NCBI GenBank assembly: GCA_035222895.1
Contig: JAVYIG010000592.1
Span: 124,001 to 188,000 of the forward strand
Length of the DNA: 64,000 nucleotides
From: Strongylocentrotus droebachiensis
Lineage: Eukaryota > Echinodermata > Echinoidea > Camarodonta > Strongylocentrotidae
Reading direction: 5' to 3'
Positions 10,615 through 22,433 of this stretch are shown piece after piece. The translations under genes and the position numbers were made by a program. How positions within the stretch are numbered: the first letter of the stretch is position 1; every line of letters starts with the position of its first letter. The notes under the pieces were generated by a model. The model saw only the letters and a list, made by a program, of their open reading frames with translations, made no database searches and was not told where the DNA came from.

Positions 10615-11640
10615 ATGGCCGACATATTTTCAACTTCTCTAGACCTTCTTGGGAACGTCACGCCATCCTCTTTCATAGAAAACGGTCATGATAATATTAA
10701 GAACGTTGTCGATGACCGCATATTGTTATTTACATCACTTCTTTCCGTTGGATTATCCTTCCTGACGAACACCTTCACAATATACACATTGCACAAGATG
10801 GACAGTCTTCACGACACTGACAGTCTTTTGTACAGAGCACTTGCAATCAGTGATTTCATTATTGTCCTCGGCCAACTGGCCAATGTTGTCATTCGTTTAC
10901 TACGGATTCACAAAGGCTGTTTTGAGGTATTTCTGTTGTATATGTTCATGGTCCATGTTTCGGTAATAATAATCGTCCTCATAAACGTCAATCGTTTTAT
11001 ATTGATCATGCGACCCCTTCACCATCAGAGGTTGGTGACGCCGAAGAGACTCTACTGGGCCTTGTTGGTCGGTATGTCGAGTTCATTTGGCTTACTTGTC
11101 GTGATTAATATTCTGGGCAGTACTTCACTTATCAGAGAGGATGTCTGTCCTGGTCTTACACTGCAAAATAACATATTATCTGATTCAACTTTAACTTTAC
11201 TTCTGGTTGCACCGATCCTGCTGGGGTTTGCCGTTATTTTGATAACCAGTAGTGGAATTTTCTACACGTCAAGACAACAGGCGACAAAGATTGCACAAGT
11301 GCGTCGCATTATTCTTCAACAGCGTGCACAGCCCGAAGTGAACAACCCTCCAGGAAATCATCGAGCCGTTATTGCAAGTGGACTGAAGGGTCTCAAAACT
11401 GTTGGCGCTATCACCATCTCGTACTGGTTCATATGGTTGCCTTTCTTGATCTATGTCTCAGCCATTGGTGGAATCTATCGCTTAGAATGGTTTAAAAATA
11501 TAAATTGGTTTCTCCAGTTGTGTAATTGCATTTGGAATCCTTTGATTCTCTCTATTGCTTACAAACCATTCCGAATCGCATCTAAAAATATTATCTTGAA
11601 GATGAAAGCGTCATGCTGTAGAAGTAATATTATTTACTGA
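10615..11640 (+). CDS. Rhodopsin-class GPCR, array member 2 (341 aa, single exon)
   Basis: A full-length seven-helix receptor. The N-terminus has an N-glycosylation site (Asn-Val-Thr) lacking in receptor 1. It differs from receptor 1 in the TM2 end and first extracellular loop: GQLANVVIRLL replaces CEMALVVSLSL, an exchange shared only with the broken receptor 6. It also differs in TM6-ECL3-TM7, with SYWFIWLPF and EWFKNINW. The conserved features remain: Asp 2.50, the Cys 3.25/ECL2 pair, NRF in place of DRY, Pro in TM5, WLP in TM6, NPxxL in TM7 and Cys-Cys in the tail. Start context is AAAATGG. The nearest upstream promoter is at 9921-10040. Ligand and signalling partner are unknown. Confidence 0.9.
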   Translation: MADIFSTSLDLLGNVTPSSFIENGHDNIKNVVDDRILLFTSLLSVGLSFLTNTFTIYTLHKMDSLHDTDSLLYRALAISDFIIVLGQLANVVIRLLRIHKGCFEVFLLYMFMVHVSVIIIVLINVNRFILIMRPLHHQRLVTPKRLYWALLVGMSSSFGLLVVINILGSTSLIREDVCPGLTLQNNILSDSTLTLLLVAPILLGFAVILITSSGIFYTSRQQATKIAQVRRIILQQRAQPEVNNPPGNHRAVIASGLKGLKTVGAITISYWFIWLPFLIYVSAIGGIYRLEWFKNINWFLQLCNCIWNPLILSIAYKPFRIASKNIILKMKASCCRSNIIY

Positions 11641-11828
11641 TTGGATTGCGAACGATGTATCTATTCGTATTATACAAATATTAAACTATACCTACTATGA
11701 TTATGCCATGAGTCTAGTGATAACTTAGTTCTGTCCAAAGTGACGTAGCATGGGTTCGTCCAGTGAAATCAGATTCCCTGCGGGGGCACACAACTTGTGT
11801 GCATGTCTGCTAGGGATGGAGATTATAC
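11641..11828 (+). other. Proximal 3' tail of receptor unit 2
   Basis: The short tail is homologous to the other units up to the GGATGGAG...TTATAC motif. There it is interrupted by an insertion at 11829 and continues at 13536 with the expected GCTTCTTTC. Confidence 0.6.
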
Positions 11829-12692
11829 ACACAAAGAAATATTTGGGTAATCTTACTCAAATAGGCAAATAAACTTTGACACTATAGTGACACACTTAAC
11901 TGAATGCATTAACTCATTAAAATGAGATTAGTAACGCACAGGAATGAGTTTTGTTAATTTGACATTATAGTGACATGGCAAATGAGTATGTTAAATTATT
12001 TAGTTATTTAACCTAATGTTGTGAGTAAATCGCTCCAACTCAACTAGTGAGTAATGCTTCAATTACTAAGTTAGTCAGGTTATATCGCCGTTCTTACGGT
12101 CCTTTTTCTGCCGCTGGTCCTTCCCGGCTGCGCCGAAGCCAGTCACGAGATCCGCGCCGGAGCTCTCGGTAGTGGTGCCGTCAGTGGTCAAAACCATGCA
12201 TGTATTTCCATGTCGAGAAATACGATAAAAAAAACCACCAAGATGATTCACAAAAGTACAAAATCGACGTGTAGAAAAGAAACCGAGGTCCAATCAACAA
12301 ATGTATGTCCAAATATAAATCGAATAACGTCCGATTGCGGAGATTTCGACGGATTTTGTGCGACGAAATGCTAGTGTTTCGCACTAAGAAAAATTGCGGG
12401 ACGATAATGATCTGTACATGCGCGGGCGGGTTCTCATATATTCTCGAACGAGAATTATGTAAAAATTGTGAGTTTCGTTCGTTCGTGTCTCCTTAGATCA
12501 AGATTAGTGTATCTTGATCTTCGGAGTAGTTGCTACAACCGGCCGTGTCAGACACGTTGCCCCGGGGTGCGAGATAGGACTCTTGTAGCGTGCCCCCATT
12601 TGAAACAATTATACAATAACAATTAACATTACATTTAATTAATAGTATAAAACTATTAAAATTACTCTCATGCTACGGGAAAAAATATTTTA

Positions 12693-12725
<33 letters not shown>

Positions 12726-13535
12726 TATGAATCAATTGATTTGGTCGATCCAGTTCGATGGCACAAACACGGCACAACTGGACAGAGATCCTAATAATTA
12801 CAGAGCTTGGTCTTTTTGCTTGTGAGTTTGTATGTTTGTCACTGTAAAAATGGAAGTCCTTCGCCATGCACTCCAAACACTTCGGTCGTGCACAAGAAGA
12901 GCTTCAAAATTTCAGCACTAGATCTTGATTCTATATCTACTCGGTAGCCTTAACTTGTTTTAGAAAAAGTCTGAATAAAATTCAAGGGATCCTCTTACTA
13001 CTAACTGATTCAAAATTAAAGAAAAAACAAATCTACTTACACTTATTCTGTGGCTCGTCGGCCGCTAAAAACGTGATGATCGGGTACGTACGTACGATCA
13101 CGAACGCGTACGAATATTCAGCAGCGAAATATTTACACGCATGCAAAGAGTAAGATAGCTCCTAAGACGAGTACAGCTTCGAAGAGACTGAGGTTGTTGG
13201 TATTTTTACTCATCCAACGAATAAAGAGTCTGTGACATATTAGGGAGCAAAAAGCCACTCTACACACTTGTGAATATTTTTACTCATTCGGTCACTAAAG
13301 TTGGAGAATACTCATCCAATATTAACTTACATGTACTTTAATGAGTAAAAAGACTCATCGAGAAAATAATCGGGTCACATACTAGTTTTAAATATCATAT
13401 GTGTAAAATTTCACTAAAAGAAAGGTGGTGTATTAACCAAATGTGTAAAATAATGCATTTATTAGATATACTCTCTCGACTGAATGATTGAACTACGATT
13501 TTTACTCACCATACTTAGTTTCGTTTTTGTGTGTG
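11829..13535. mobile_element. 1.7 kb insertion with ACACAAA ends and 3-bp target TAC
   Basis: Paralogous tails read TTATACGCTTC without a break. Here TAC at 11826-11828 and TAC at 13536-13538 bracket 1707 bp, so the insertion and a 3-bp duplication can be read directly. The ends are only loosely inverted (ACACAAAGAAA against CACACACAAAAACGAAA). Both terminal zones are full of ACTCA/TGAGT motifs. The centre (12080-12560) is GC-richer and may hold an exon. A (TA)n tract lies at about 12690-12726. The superfamily is undetermined. Confidence 0.65.
12075..12197 (-). CDS. Small ORF or exon fragment inside the 11829-13535 insertion
   Basis: A 40-codon minus-strand frame starting MVLTTDGTTTES with start context TGCATGG. 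It is markedly richer in GC and CpG than its surroundings and ends in a Lys/Arg-rich tail. This composition suggests real coding sequence, either a transposon gene remnant or a captured host first exon, but I recognise no family. The same frame is open upstream to 12293, less convincingly. Confidence 0.3.
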   Translation of the reverse strand: MVLTTDGTTTESSGADLVTGFGAAGKDQRQKKDRKNGDIT

Positions 13536-14368
13536 TACGCTTCTTTCATTTTTATGCGACGGAGTGTAGCAACAGAGTGAACAAAATAATTTATTAAAAT
13601 ATTTAAAGTTGTTAACTCTCTGTTTACGGAGCTTATTTACCATGCTTTATCATTTGATTAAATACCAACATAAATGAGAAGACTTTAGTAATTGGATATG
13701 ATATAGGCAAGTAAAATAATTACTTGGTAAACATGCTGATATATATTTTGCTGAATATGTTATTCATGAGAATTACGTTAAACATTTTATAACAAAATGC
13801 AAAATAAATGTTAGAAACCTTTTATTTGAAGTATGAATTGACGTCATTCTAAAAGCAAAGCATAGAAAAGCAAAGGTTGGTGAAAATTCCAAAGAATTTA
13901 ATTCCAAAAGAAAAGCAAAGGTCCATGAAAAACAGGTAAAAGCTTTGACTGATATGCTAAGATAATGTTATGATTTTAAATGTATGATATATTGTAAACG
14001 TTGTAGATATGTGAATTAAAGTTCGCTGAAAGGGTTAAAAAGAAGAAAAAAATACCATGCTTTATATAAGAAATAATAGGTTTGTATTTTTCTTGTCGAG
14101 GGGCAAGTGTCAGGTGCCCTAGATTTCTCTTTGACTACGCCGCTGCCTACCAACTCCACACTGGTATCAGTGTTGCATAATTACAGGCCCTCTTCAGAAG
14201 GTGTCTGTTCTTTGATAGGATTAGGAATCAGAAAACCCATTTGAGAGACATCATGATTAATTTTCGGTGGCTAAAAGAGGTAAATTTTGAATATAGATCA
14301 TCGACAATGTACATCTCGTCGGCTCACTGCAAAAAAGGACACGCCATGTCCTGTCAATGACGGTAATA
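13536..14368 (+). repeat. Distal 3' tail of receptor unit 2 and start of the next spacer
   Basis: Homologous to the long-type tails of units 3, 6, 7 and 8. An ATTAAA-containing poly(A)-like context lies near 14015, followed by the spacer motif ACCATGCTTTATATAAG. No receptor follows. The spacer runs into a MITE at 14369. Confidence 0.65.
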
Positions 14369-15133
14369 GGGACATTTAGATTTGCACGTTTGAAGCTTTG
14401 ACTGCAACGTGTGACGTCATTGTAAGGCACTGCGCATGCGCCACGTCGTCTCAGTCGGCGATCGAGAGGGTGTCAACCTTGATTTTCCTAAATCTAGTAC
14501 AATACTAGTATATGCCGCGTGCGCATAAAATACACAGTTCCTCAGGTAGACAAAGGAACATCCCTTCCCTGCTATTATGTACAAATGTGTAGAACAGGTG
14601 TCACATGCATATTCACCTGTTCTACACATTTTTGCATAATAGCAGTGAAGGGATGTTCTACCACAGCAATAGGCCATTTTCGTAATGTAACCAAATTTAA
14701 TGCATAGGTCTTTGTGAAGTGCCTCAATAGTATTTCAATAGACAGGATCCTAACTGCATTTTATTGCCAGGTTGGACAAACATTAAACCTACCTAGCAAC
14801 ACTTAATATATGCAGTTGCATTCTGACTATTGAAATACTATTATTCCTATCAGGTGAATGAAATAATTTGTATTGAGGCACTTCACAAAGACCTATGCAT
14901 TAAATTTGGTTACATTACGAAAATGGCCTATTGTTGAGGGTAGAATGTGGAACTGTATATTTTGTCCTCTTTCTTTGTCTGCCATGTTCATAGTGTTACT
15001 TCCTGCATGCATGTATATCGTCGAGTGCAATCTAAAAGATTTCTAATTGTAGTCAACATGGGCAGTTGAGTACGTTGACACGCATGATCAGTCGGCGTTC
15101 GTCGTGTTCTCGTCCACTCATTCTAAAAGTCCC
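14369..15133. mobile_element. GGGAC-ended MITE, 765 bp, with nested inverted repeats
   Basis: Ends GGGACATTTAGATTTGCACG and TTCTAAAAGTCCC, flanked by TAATA at 14364-14368 and 15134-15138. Paralogous spacers show the uninterrupted site. Inside, an inverted repeat of about 70 bp (around 14670-14742 against 14865-14936) surrounds a loop. A second hairpin at about 14540-14660 matches the hairpin in the CACTA-like repeats at 31.3 kb. The ends match the 112-bp MITEs in receptors 3 and 7. The duplication can be read as TA, a 3-mer or a 5-mer, so Tc1/mariner or another superfamily is possible. Confidence 0.75.
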
Positions 15134-15690
15134 TAATAGCCTTTTAACGAGAGGCAACCCTTTTTCAGTAATAAGCAACTCTGTAATAAATTGGTTTGAT
15201 TAGCCGGTCGTGATCATGTAAGATGAGGAATGTGTTTCATACATATACGTAGTGAATATCTTTCAAACCTGCTATCATGTTGTCGTTATAGGTAACTGGT
15301 TGTGGTACAATTGCACCCCTTATTTTTCTTATGCTTTTGTCAAATATGTTATATTTTCCAAACCCTCCTGGATGTACTTTATTTTTTTAACTTTTTTAAA
15401 TTGTATTCTTGTTTTCTTTCTACAATAATTTTGTTATGTCAACATCGCTTCAAGTTGTGTGTGCATGCATATTAAAAACGTTACCCTTCGCCTGGAAACC
15501 AAACACATCAAGAGACTCTAGTAATGTACAGGAGTGGAAATTAACCCTTAGATGAACCATTTTAGGGATCACTACATCTTGGAATGGACATTGAAGCTCG
15601 AATCCTAGGATCAGCTCTCAACAAAAGTTTCCAAGCGACCACTTTCGAGTGGATTTAACTCCGAAATTAACTGATCCCTAATATAACTCT
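15134..15690 (+). repeat. Receptor-type spacer, continued
   Basis: It resumes the conserved spacer after the MITE, with the shared AGGCAACCCTTTTTCAGTAAT and CTAGTAATGTACAGGAGTGG blocks. The homology stops at about 15690. Confidence 0.65.
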
Positions 15691-16330
15691 TAAAGGGAAA
15701 TCCAATCCCAAATTGTCAACTACTCTAACAAAAAGTAGAAAGCTCAGAGAAACAAACTGATGAAATTTTTTAATTAAAGGGACTTGGTAACATTGTTTAT
15801 ATAAGCGAAAATGGTGCTTAGGTAGTGACTTCATTGCTGGATGTACAATTATAGATAATCTGAACGTTTGGGTGAAAACGGACCATTATTAATGATAACA
15901 ATTGGGAAAAACTGATCTGATCGTTTCCATAATTATCCCAGGTTAAAGTAAATCGTCACAAAGCAATGAATTTGCTCTCTATACCATTTCAGATATTTCA
16001 GTGTTGAAAGATTTGTAAAAGCCTGTCTTATGTCTTATTTTCAAGGAAAAACGGTGTAGAAAATTCAAAAATAGTTGGGAGAATTTACCATTAATTACTG
16101 TTAGAGGGTGTTGCACAGTGCCGCCTTCTAAGAAAACCCTGCATATCTTTGTGGTTTGATAATTTTCTCAGGATCTTTTGCCTGTTATAGAGGGTGAGTA
16201 CAGTAGATAAATATAATAAGTAACATTTCATACAAAAATTACACCGTCTTTTGTATCAAACTTCAACAAGGTTACCGAGTCACTTTAAATCTGACTAAAT
16301 ATAAGAAAGTTATGAATTTTTGAACGTCGT
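15691..16330. other. Unique-looking DNA with no identified feature
   Basis: About 640 bp with no counterpart in the other units, no long frame and no clear inverted ends. Receptor-tail homology (GTGTGTATTTGCGCGTG and GATGGAGCT) resumes at about 16340. It could be a degraded insertion or a remnant of the missing receptor region. Confidence 0.4.
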
Positions 16331-17493
16331 AATTACTATACGTACGTGTGTGTATTTGCGCGTGGGGTGGGAGATGGAGCTCATACGCTTCTATAAATTA
16401 TATTCGAGGGAGCTTAGGCACTGAGTAGACAATTAATCGTTGTGAAATATTTACACCTACATTCCGTCGGCTTACTGCAAACAAGGACACACCATGTCCT
16501 GTCGATGACGGTGATATACTTTTAACGGGAGGCAACCCTTTTACAGTAATAACCATTATGTAATAAATTGGTTTGATTAGCCGATCGTGATCGTGTAAAA
16601 TTAGGAGTGCGTTTTATACGTCTACGTAGTAAATATCATGCAACCGTGCTATCAATTTTCATTATAAGTATCTGGACGTGGTACAATTGCATTTCTCTCA
16701 TTATGTTTCATTATTTTAATGTCACACTGTCAAATGATGTTAAATTTTCCGAACCCTCTTGGATATAGTTGTGTTTGTTTATTGTATTCTGATTATTTTT
16801 TTTTACCAAGATTTTTTTGTGTGCATGCACGTTGAAAATGTTACCCTTCGCCTGTAAACCAAACCAATCTAAAGACTTTAGTAATGTACAGGAGTGGATA
16901 GTAACCCTTAGATGAACCATTTTAGGGAACATTTCATCTTTTAATGGAAATTAATTTGTCAAGCGATTACTTTCTTTCGAGTGGATTCAATTACAAAATG
17001 AACTTATCCCTAATATAACTTTTAAAGAGTAAATTTCCACTCCTCTGAATTAAGAGAGTGAACTCCTAGTTGACAGTTTATACAAATTCAAGTTGTAACT
17101 ATCAGTTTTTGTAATATCTTTTTTTTTTCCTACAGGGACAAGAACTCAAGAGTACAATAATTACCATCTAAAACTAATTTATAGACCTCACAGTGAACCT
17201 TCATTAGGAAAACAAATTGTTAATTGTTGTCATGTAATACTTGTATGCAGTGGTAAATTTAGGCCAGCAGTTTTGTAAGATCTTGCACATTTAACTAATT
17301 TTCTAAATTCGTAAAATAATTTGTAACTAGGTTCGTAAATGTTAAGTTATCAGAACATGCTGACTCAACTAATAAATCTTTCATGTCAAATCAAATCCTT
17401 GTTTTTGTACTCCTTGGATGCATTTGTGTCTTCTTCCGACATAAGCCGTTTCTTTATTCTTCACCAATCAGAAAAACATGTAATATGTCGTTT
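16331..17493 (+). repeat. Receptor-less unit: short-type 3' tail plus spacer
   Basis: It begins with the GT-rich stretch and TTCTATAAATTATATTCGAGGGAG, then jumps to TATTTACACCTACATTCCGTCGGC without the AATAAA-bearing block, as after receptors 4 and 5. The normal spacer follows. A tail without a receptor in front of it shows that a unit has lost its gene. Confidence 0.6.
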
Positions 17494-18150
17494 TATACAG
17501 CACCTACGTGGATCCTTGTCATTTGATTGGAGGATTGTTGGTCACATGATGTTCAATAGATGTTCTATTGCACGGGCGTGCATTTTTGGTTATATTCGCC
17601 GTGCATTTTTGGTTATATGCAGACTGCGTACCTCTCTGCCGTGCGCGTATCCCTGCGTGTATCTGACGCGAAGGCAATCTGAATGTAATCGAGAAGGCTT
17701 GACTCCAAATTTAATCTTTAATATAAGGAGTAAAGCATAATTTATTGATTAAAGTTCTATTAGATCTTCTAGAAATGTGATTTTCTCTTTGAAATTCAGA
17801 TACCGTCCGCCAAATGAATTTTTGGTTTCCTCTCTTCAAATTCAGTTTAATCACTCATGCCTGAAATATGCATTATATGAGTAGCATCAAATGAAAGAAG
17901 AGGGTCTAAGCTTTCCAAATATGTGTCATTTATCAATTATAATTGTGATTAAGTTATGACAAAACATCGCTAATTCTCGGTTTCATTTTTTCTGGGACGC
18001 ACTGTATAACACAAATAATGAATGTTTTTCATTCGTTCAATAGTGCGAATATTTTCATGAGTTGAAACATTAACATTCATTAACGTTAATCTTTCAACTC
18101 ATGAAAATATTCGCACTATTGAACTCATAACCATTCATTATTTGTATATA
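17494..18150. mobile_element. Insertion with a large terminal hairpin
   Basis: The paralogous spacer ATATGTCGTTTAAATGGACAACAT is split here by about 650 bp. Near the right end an inverted repeat of about 55 bp per arm (18011-18067 and 18092-18144) reads through GTGCGAATATTTTCATGAG and its complement. Exact ends and duplication could not be fixed. No coding potential was recognised. Confidence 0.45.
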
Positions 18151-18203
18151 AATGGACAACATGAAGACATCGAAAATGAAATCTCCATATACTTACATGT
18201 ACG

Positions 18204-20451
18204 CAGGGGCGTCGCCAAGGGGGGGGGGGGGGGGTGTGGGGGGGGGGGGGTGCGACACCCCCCACCTGTCTGGATATTGTCGGTAAAATTGCGCTGCCGT
18301 CGGTAAAAAGAGAAAAGGGAGAGGGAAAAAAGAGAGGGAAAAAAAGAGAGGGAAAAAAGAGAAGGAAAAAAAGAGAGGGAAAAAAAAGAGAGGGAAAAAA
18401 AGAGAGGGAAAAAAGAGAGGGAAAAGGAAAGAAAAAAAAAGAAAAAAGGGAAAGAAAGGAAAAGAAAGGAAAGAAAAGAGAAAAAGAAAAAGAGGGAGGA
18501 GAGGAAAGAAAGGAAAAGAAAGAAAAGAAAGAAAAGAAAAAAAGAAAAAAAAGAAGACAAAATAGTGAAAGGGAAACAAAAGAAACGGGGGATGAAAGAG
18601 AGGAGAGAGAAGGGGAGGTAAGAGTCTGAGAGAGGAGGAGTGGGAGTAAAAGAAAGAAGGGGGTTGTTGGGTGGAGTCGTCTTGTCGAGGGAGCAAAAAA
18701 GACACGGGTAAATATGTTGCTGTGTCGGGTCAGCTGTGTCGGTATTGTTGCTCGATCCTCGTGTACTGTATCAATGCAGAAGTTTGAAGTCGGTGAGATG
18801 TATATTGTCGGTTGGCCGACAAGTTTTTTCCCTACGAACTGTGCCTTCTTATCCGCTGTGACGACTTCGAGAGTGACTACAACTACAATACTTGTATTTT
18901 CTCGAAGTTCACTTTCCTATAATATCAGCTAAAGAAATCAGAGGTTTAAAATTTTCGGGGAAACTAAATTCAAACAAGGTTTAAGAGTCAACAACGGTAC
19001 GACGAATCGTCTTCCTTTCTTTATATTGTGATGAAACGCCCAAAATTCCGCGCTTTGCTCGGAAGGGGAAACTTCATTTAGACGAGTCGAGAACGGTACA
19101 ACGAATCGTCTTCCTTCTCTAATAATTTAAGGAAACGTCAAATCTTCCGCGCTTCACGCGAGAATGGGAAACTGAATTAAGACAAATAGGGCTAATTAAA
19201 AGTCGAAAACGGTACAACGAATCGTGTTCTTTCTCTAATAATTTGAGAAAACGTCAAAGCTTTCGCGCTTCGCGCGAGAGGGGGAAACTGAATTCAGATG
19301 AATAGGGCTTAATAAGAGTCGAAAACGGTACGATGAATCGTCTTCCTTTCTCTATATTGTGATGAAACGCCAAAAATTCCACGCTTCGCGCGGAAGGGGT
19401 AAACTTCATTAAGACGAGTCGAGAACGGTACAATGAATCGTCTTCTTTCTCTAATAATTTAAGGAAATGTCAAAGCTTCCGCGCTTCGCGCGAGAGGGAA
19501 AAACTGAATTCAGGCAAAATTAATAGGGCTTATTTAGAGTCGAAAGCGGTACAACGAATCGTGTTCTTTCTCTAATAATATGAGGAAACGTCAAAATGCT
19601 CGAGCTTCGCGCGAGAGGGGGGAACTGAATTCAGATGAATAGGGCTTATTAAGAGTCGAAAACGGTACGACGAATCGTCTTCTTTCTCTAATAATTTAAT
19701 GAAACGTCAAAACTTGCGTGGGAGGGGGAAGCTTCATTCAGATAAGGATTAAGAGTCGAGAACAGTACACCGAATCGTCTGCTTTTTCTCATAATTTAAG
19801 GAAACGTCAAAGCTTCCGCGCTTAGCGCGGGAGGGTGAGGAAACTGAATTCAGACAAGGATAAACAGTCGAGAACGGTACAGCAAATCGTCTTCTTTCTC
19901 TAATAATTTAAGGAAACGTCAAAGCTTCCGCGCTTCGCGCGAGAGGGGAAAACTGAATTCAGACAAAATTAATAGGGCTTATTTAGAGTCGAAAACGGCA
20001 CAACGAATCGTCTTCTTTCTCTAATAAAATGAGGAAACGTCAAAATTTTCGCGCTTTGCGCGAGAGGGGGAAACTGAATTCAGATGAATAGGGCTTATTA
20101 AGAGTCGAAAACGGTACGAAGAATCGTCATCTTTCTATAATAATTTAATGAAACGTCAAAACTTCCGCGCTTTGCGCGGGAGGGGGAAGCTCCATTCAGA
20201 TAAGGATTAAGAGTCGACTAAATTGAAGAAACAATTCGTATATTTATGTCGTCGAGGAAAATGACCATTTTGCGCATATGCAAGTTCTATAGATAGTCCA
20301 TAGGAAAAACAATTTAGCCTTCGGCCCCAGGTTTATAGGGTTGAATTTGTAGATATTGGACATTTAATTTTGTCGGTAATTGGTGGCTAGTTTTGTCGGT
20401 AATCGTTGGCCTCTACACCCCCACACTGAAAAAGGTCTAGCGACGCCCCTG
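18204..20451. mobile_element. Non-autonomous hAT-like element, 2248 bp, with internal satellite
   Basis: Ends CAGGGGCGTCGC at 18204 and GCGACGCCCCTG ending at 20451, with exact 8-bp duplications CATGTACG at 18196-18203 and 20452-20459. The empty site is present in the spacer near 9790. The left part (18300-18660) is a purine-rich GGGAAAAAAGAGA array and the centre a tandem array of about 110-bp units. There is no transposase. Open frames in the purine-rich part are low-complexity artefacts. Confidence 0.9.
18960..20215. repeat. Tandem array of about 11 units of roughly 100-120 bp
   Basis: The anchor GAAAACGGTACAACGAATCG recurs near 18990, 19090, 19206, 19322, 19422, 19543, 19657, 19757, 19868, 19989 and 20106. 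Each copy continues with a TTCTTTCTCTAATAATTT-like stretch, a GAAACGTCAAA segment and a palindromic CGCGCTTCGCGCG-type motif. Copy lengths alternate between about 100 and 120 bp, suggesting a higher-order unit. The array is confined to the hAT-like element. Confidence 0.88.
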
Positions 20452-20459
20452 CATGTACG

Positions 20460-21356
20460 TCACATTTAATTAAGGTGCTTCGTCGCTCCGTTATTCTGTC
20501 AAACCAGGGAGGTGAAAGAAAGGAGACGAAACTCTTGTAATTTATTCAAACGCATTCGTGAGTTCTAAAGCGTAACAATGGGATGTGTAACATTCTACTT
20601 GGCTTTGGAGTTCCATGCTCCGAGTCGCGCTTCCACTGCGGGGACTTTCGGAAGCCAGGCACCAGTTTTAAATTTATTCCAAAATATTAAATTACCGGCA
20701 AGATTTCAGTGTAAATCAAAAACTTTGTATGGGGATTGTATTGGGAATAGTGCATCAAATAGATTTTCCTTATTTTTAAGGATGTTTCAGCCGTCTCTGA
20801 ACCGAGTTTGATCACTCAAAGGAGATTTTGTCATTTAAATTGTATGTGCTTTCAAATTTTACAGTCAGATTTTCATTATCTCACAAAATATTATTTTGTG
20901 TAGCGCCCTCTGCAACAGAACTAAACTATCCCTTTAATCGACGATTACGTCTAAATAAAAGTGTTTGGAATAGCAACCTGTTTTGTGATTAACTTTGGAC
21001 TATAAACTCGATGTTAACCAAATTAGTTTCGTATGAACAGCTATAATATATAAAACACGGCGGATAGTCACGATTCCCGCTTCCTCTTACAGGGCAATTA
21101 TTTTTAAAAAGTAATGAATTCGTGTTAGCCTTGGAAAATGTGAGGTTATTATCGGTTGTCTGTAGCGTAACAACAGGGTCACCGAGTTTACTTTCACATT
21201 TTGGATTAGCTGTGGGGGCTTACAAATGCTTACTTCACTTTTAATTTAGTTGCTTCGTCGCTCCGTTTTTCCGTCAAACGTTAATAACAGCCGGAGTCAA
21301 TATAATTTTGATCCATGTTAAGTGAATTCTCTTTCATCTTGTCAAAATGCAAGCTG
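20460..21356 (+). other. Rearranged upstream DNA without a receptor
   Basis: Spacer homology continues to about 20505, then a stretch not seen in other units runs to about 20935. A leader-type block follows (TCTAAATAAAAGTGTTT and AACTCGATGTT, to about 21118), and then the ATTCGTGTTAGCCTTGG sequence that also appears at 1397 and 21850. A receptor is expected after the leader and is missing. Confidence 0.5.
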
Positions 21357-21470
21357 ATTGGTGGTGATATTGAGATTTAATGGATTGATTATTATAGAGT
21401 GACATCTTGCTTTTGTAAGCCAAGTTATATAGATGAACGTTCGAACTAAAAACCATAACAGACGGCGGTT
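21357..21470 (+). promoter_or_regulatory. Putative core promoter upstream of receptor 3
   Basis: ATTGG at 21357-21361 and TATATAG at 21426-21432, then GAACGTTCGAAC and GACGGCGGTTCGAT. A second copy of the post-TATA part begins at about 21885, without a TATA box, so the promoter-to-leader region is partly duplicated in front of this gene. Confidence 0.55.
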
Positions 21471-22433
21471 CGATATATTTCACTGCACCTCTAAACGACA
21501 ATTGCAGCTCAATGAAGGTGTTTAGAAAGCCAACCTTTTTGATTAACAAAATGTTCTTTCGATTGTTGGCGGTCATTGGTTGATTTCTAACGATTGGAGC
21601 GCGCATTCAAAGATATCCACCAATTTCGCATAAACAAGAGATGCTGGTTGGACAGTAATGTTGCTGCATCTTAATCGACATTTACAGCTAAATAAAGTGT
21701 TTTGACGCCATCTTTTTTGTGATCAAGTTCGTGCCTTTTAACTCGATGTTCACTCCACAGGTTTCGTATCAACATCCATAATAGAATGCAGATAGTCACG
21801 TTTATTGCTCCGTCTTTAATATAGGGCAATTATTTCTAAAAAGTGATGTATTCGTGTTAGCTTTGGAAAATATGAGGTTATTAACGTTCGAACTAACAAC
21901 CGTAACAGACGGCGGTTCGATTTATTTCACTGCACCTCTAAACGACAATTGCGGCTCAATGAATGTGTTTAGAAAGCCAGCGTTTTTGATTAACTAAAAG
22001 TTCTTTCGATTGTTGGCGGTCATCGCTAGATTTCTAACGATTGGAGCGCGCATTCAAATATTTACACATTTCGCATACGCCAGAGACGCTGGTTGGACAG
22101 TAATCTTGCCCCGTCTATATCGAAAATTAAAACTAAATGAAAGTGTTTTGAACGCCATAATTTTGTGTGTGATTAACTTCGTGCCTATAAAACCGATGTT
22201 CACTCGACGGGTTTCGTATCAAAATTTATAATAGATGGCGGATAGACATGTTTCCCGCTCCGCTTCATCTTAAATGGAAACTGCTGGTCATTTTTTTTCT
22301 ATAATGCCAAATTGTATGATTCACTTGATGACTAGTTAGATGTTAGACGTTTTAACTTGGACAGCTATTTCGCTTCCTTTTAATTGAAAAGGACGAAACA
22401 AAGTTTTGAATGGCATCTTCCCAATTTTGAACA

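Noticed and set aside
18138..18705. Phe/Ser/Leu-rich and Lys/Glu-rich frames of 131-170 codons
   Set aside because: A purine-rich low-complexity array in the hAT-like element produces them.
18960..20215. CRISPR-like regular repeats
   Set aside because: Units are contiguous and diverged, with no unique spacers and a eukaryotic context. It is a satellite inside a transposon.
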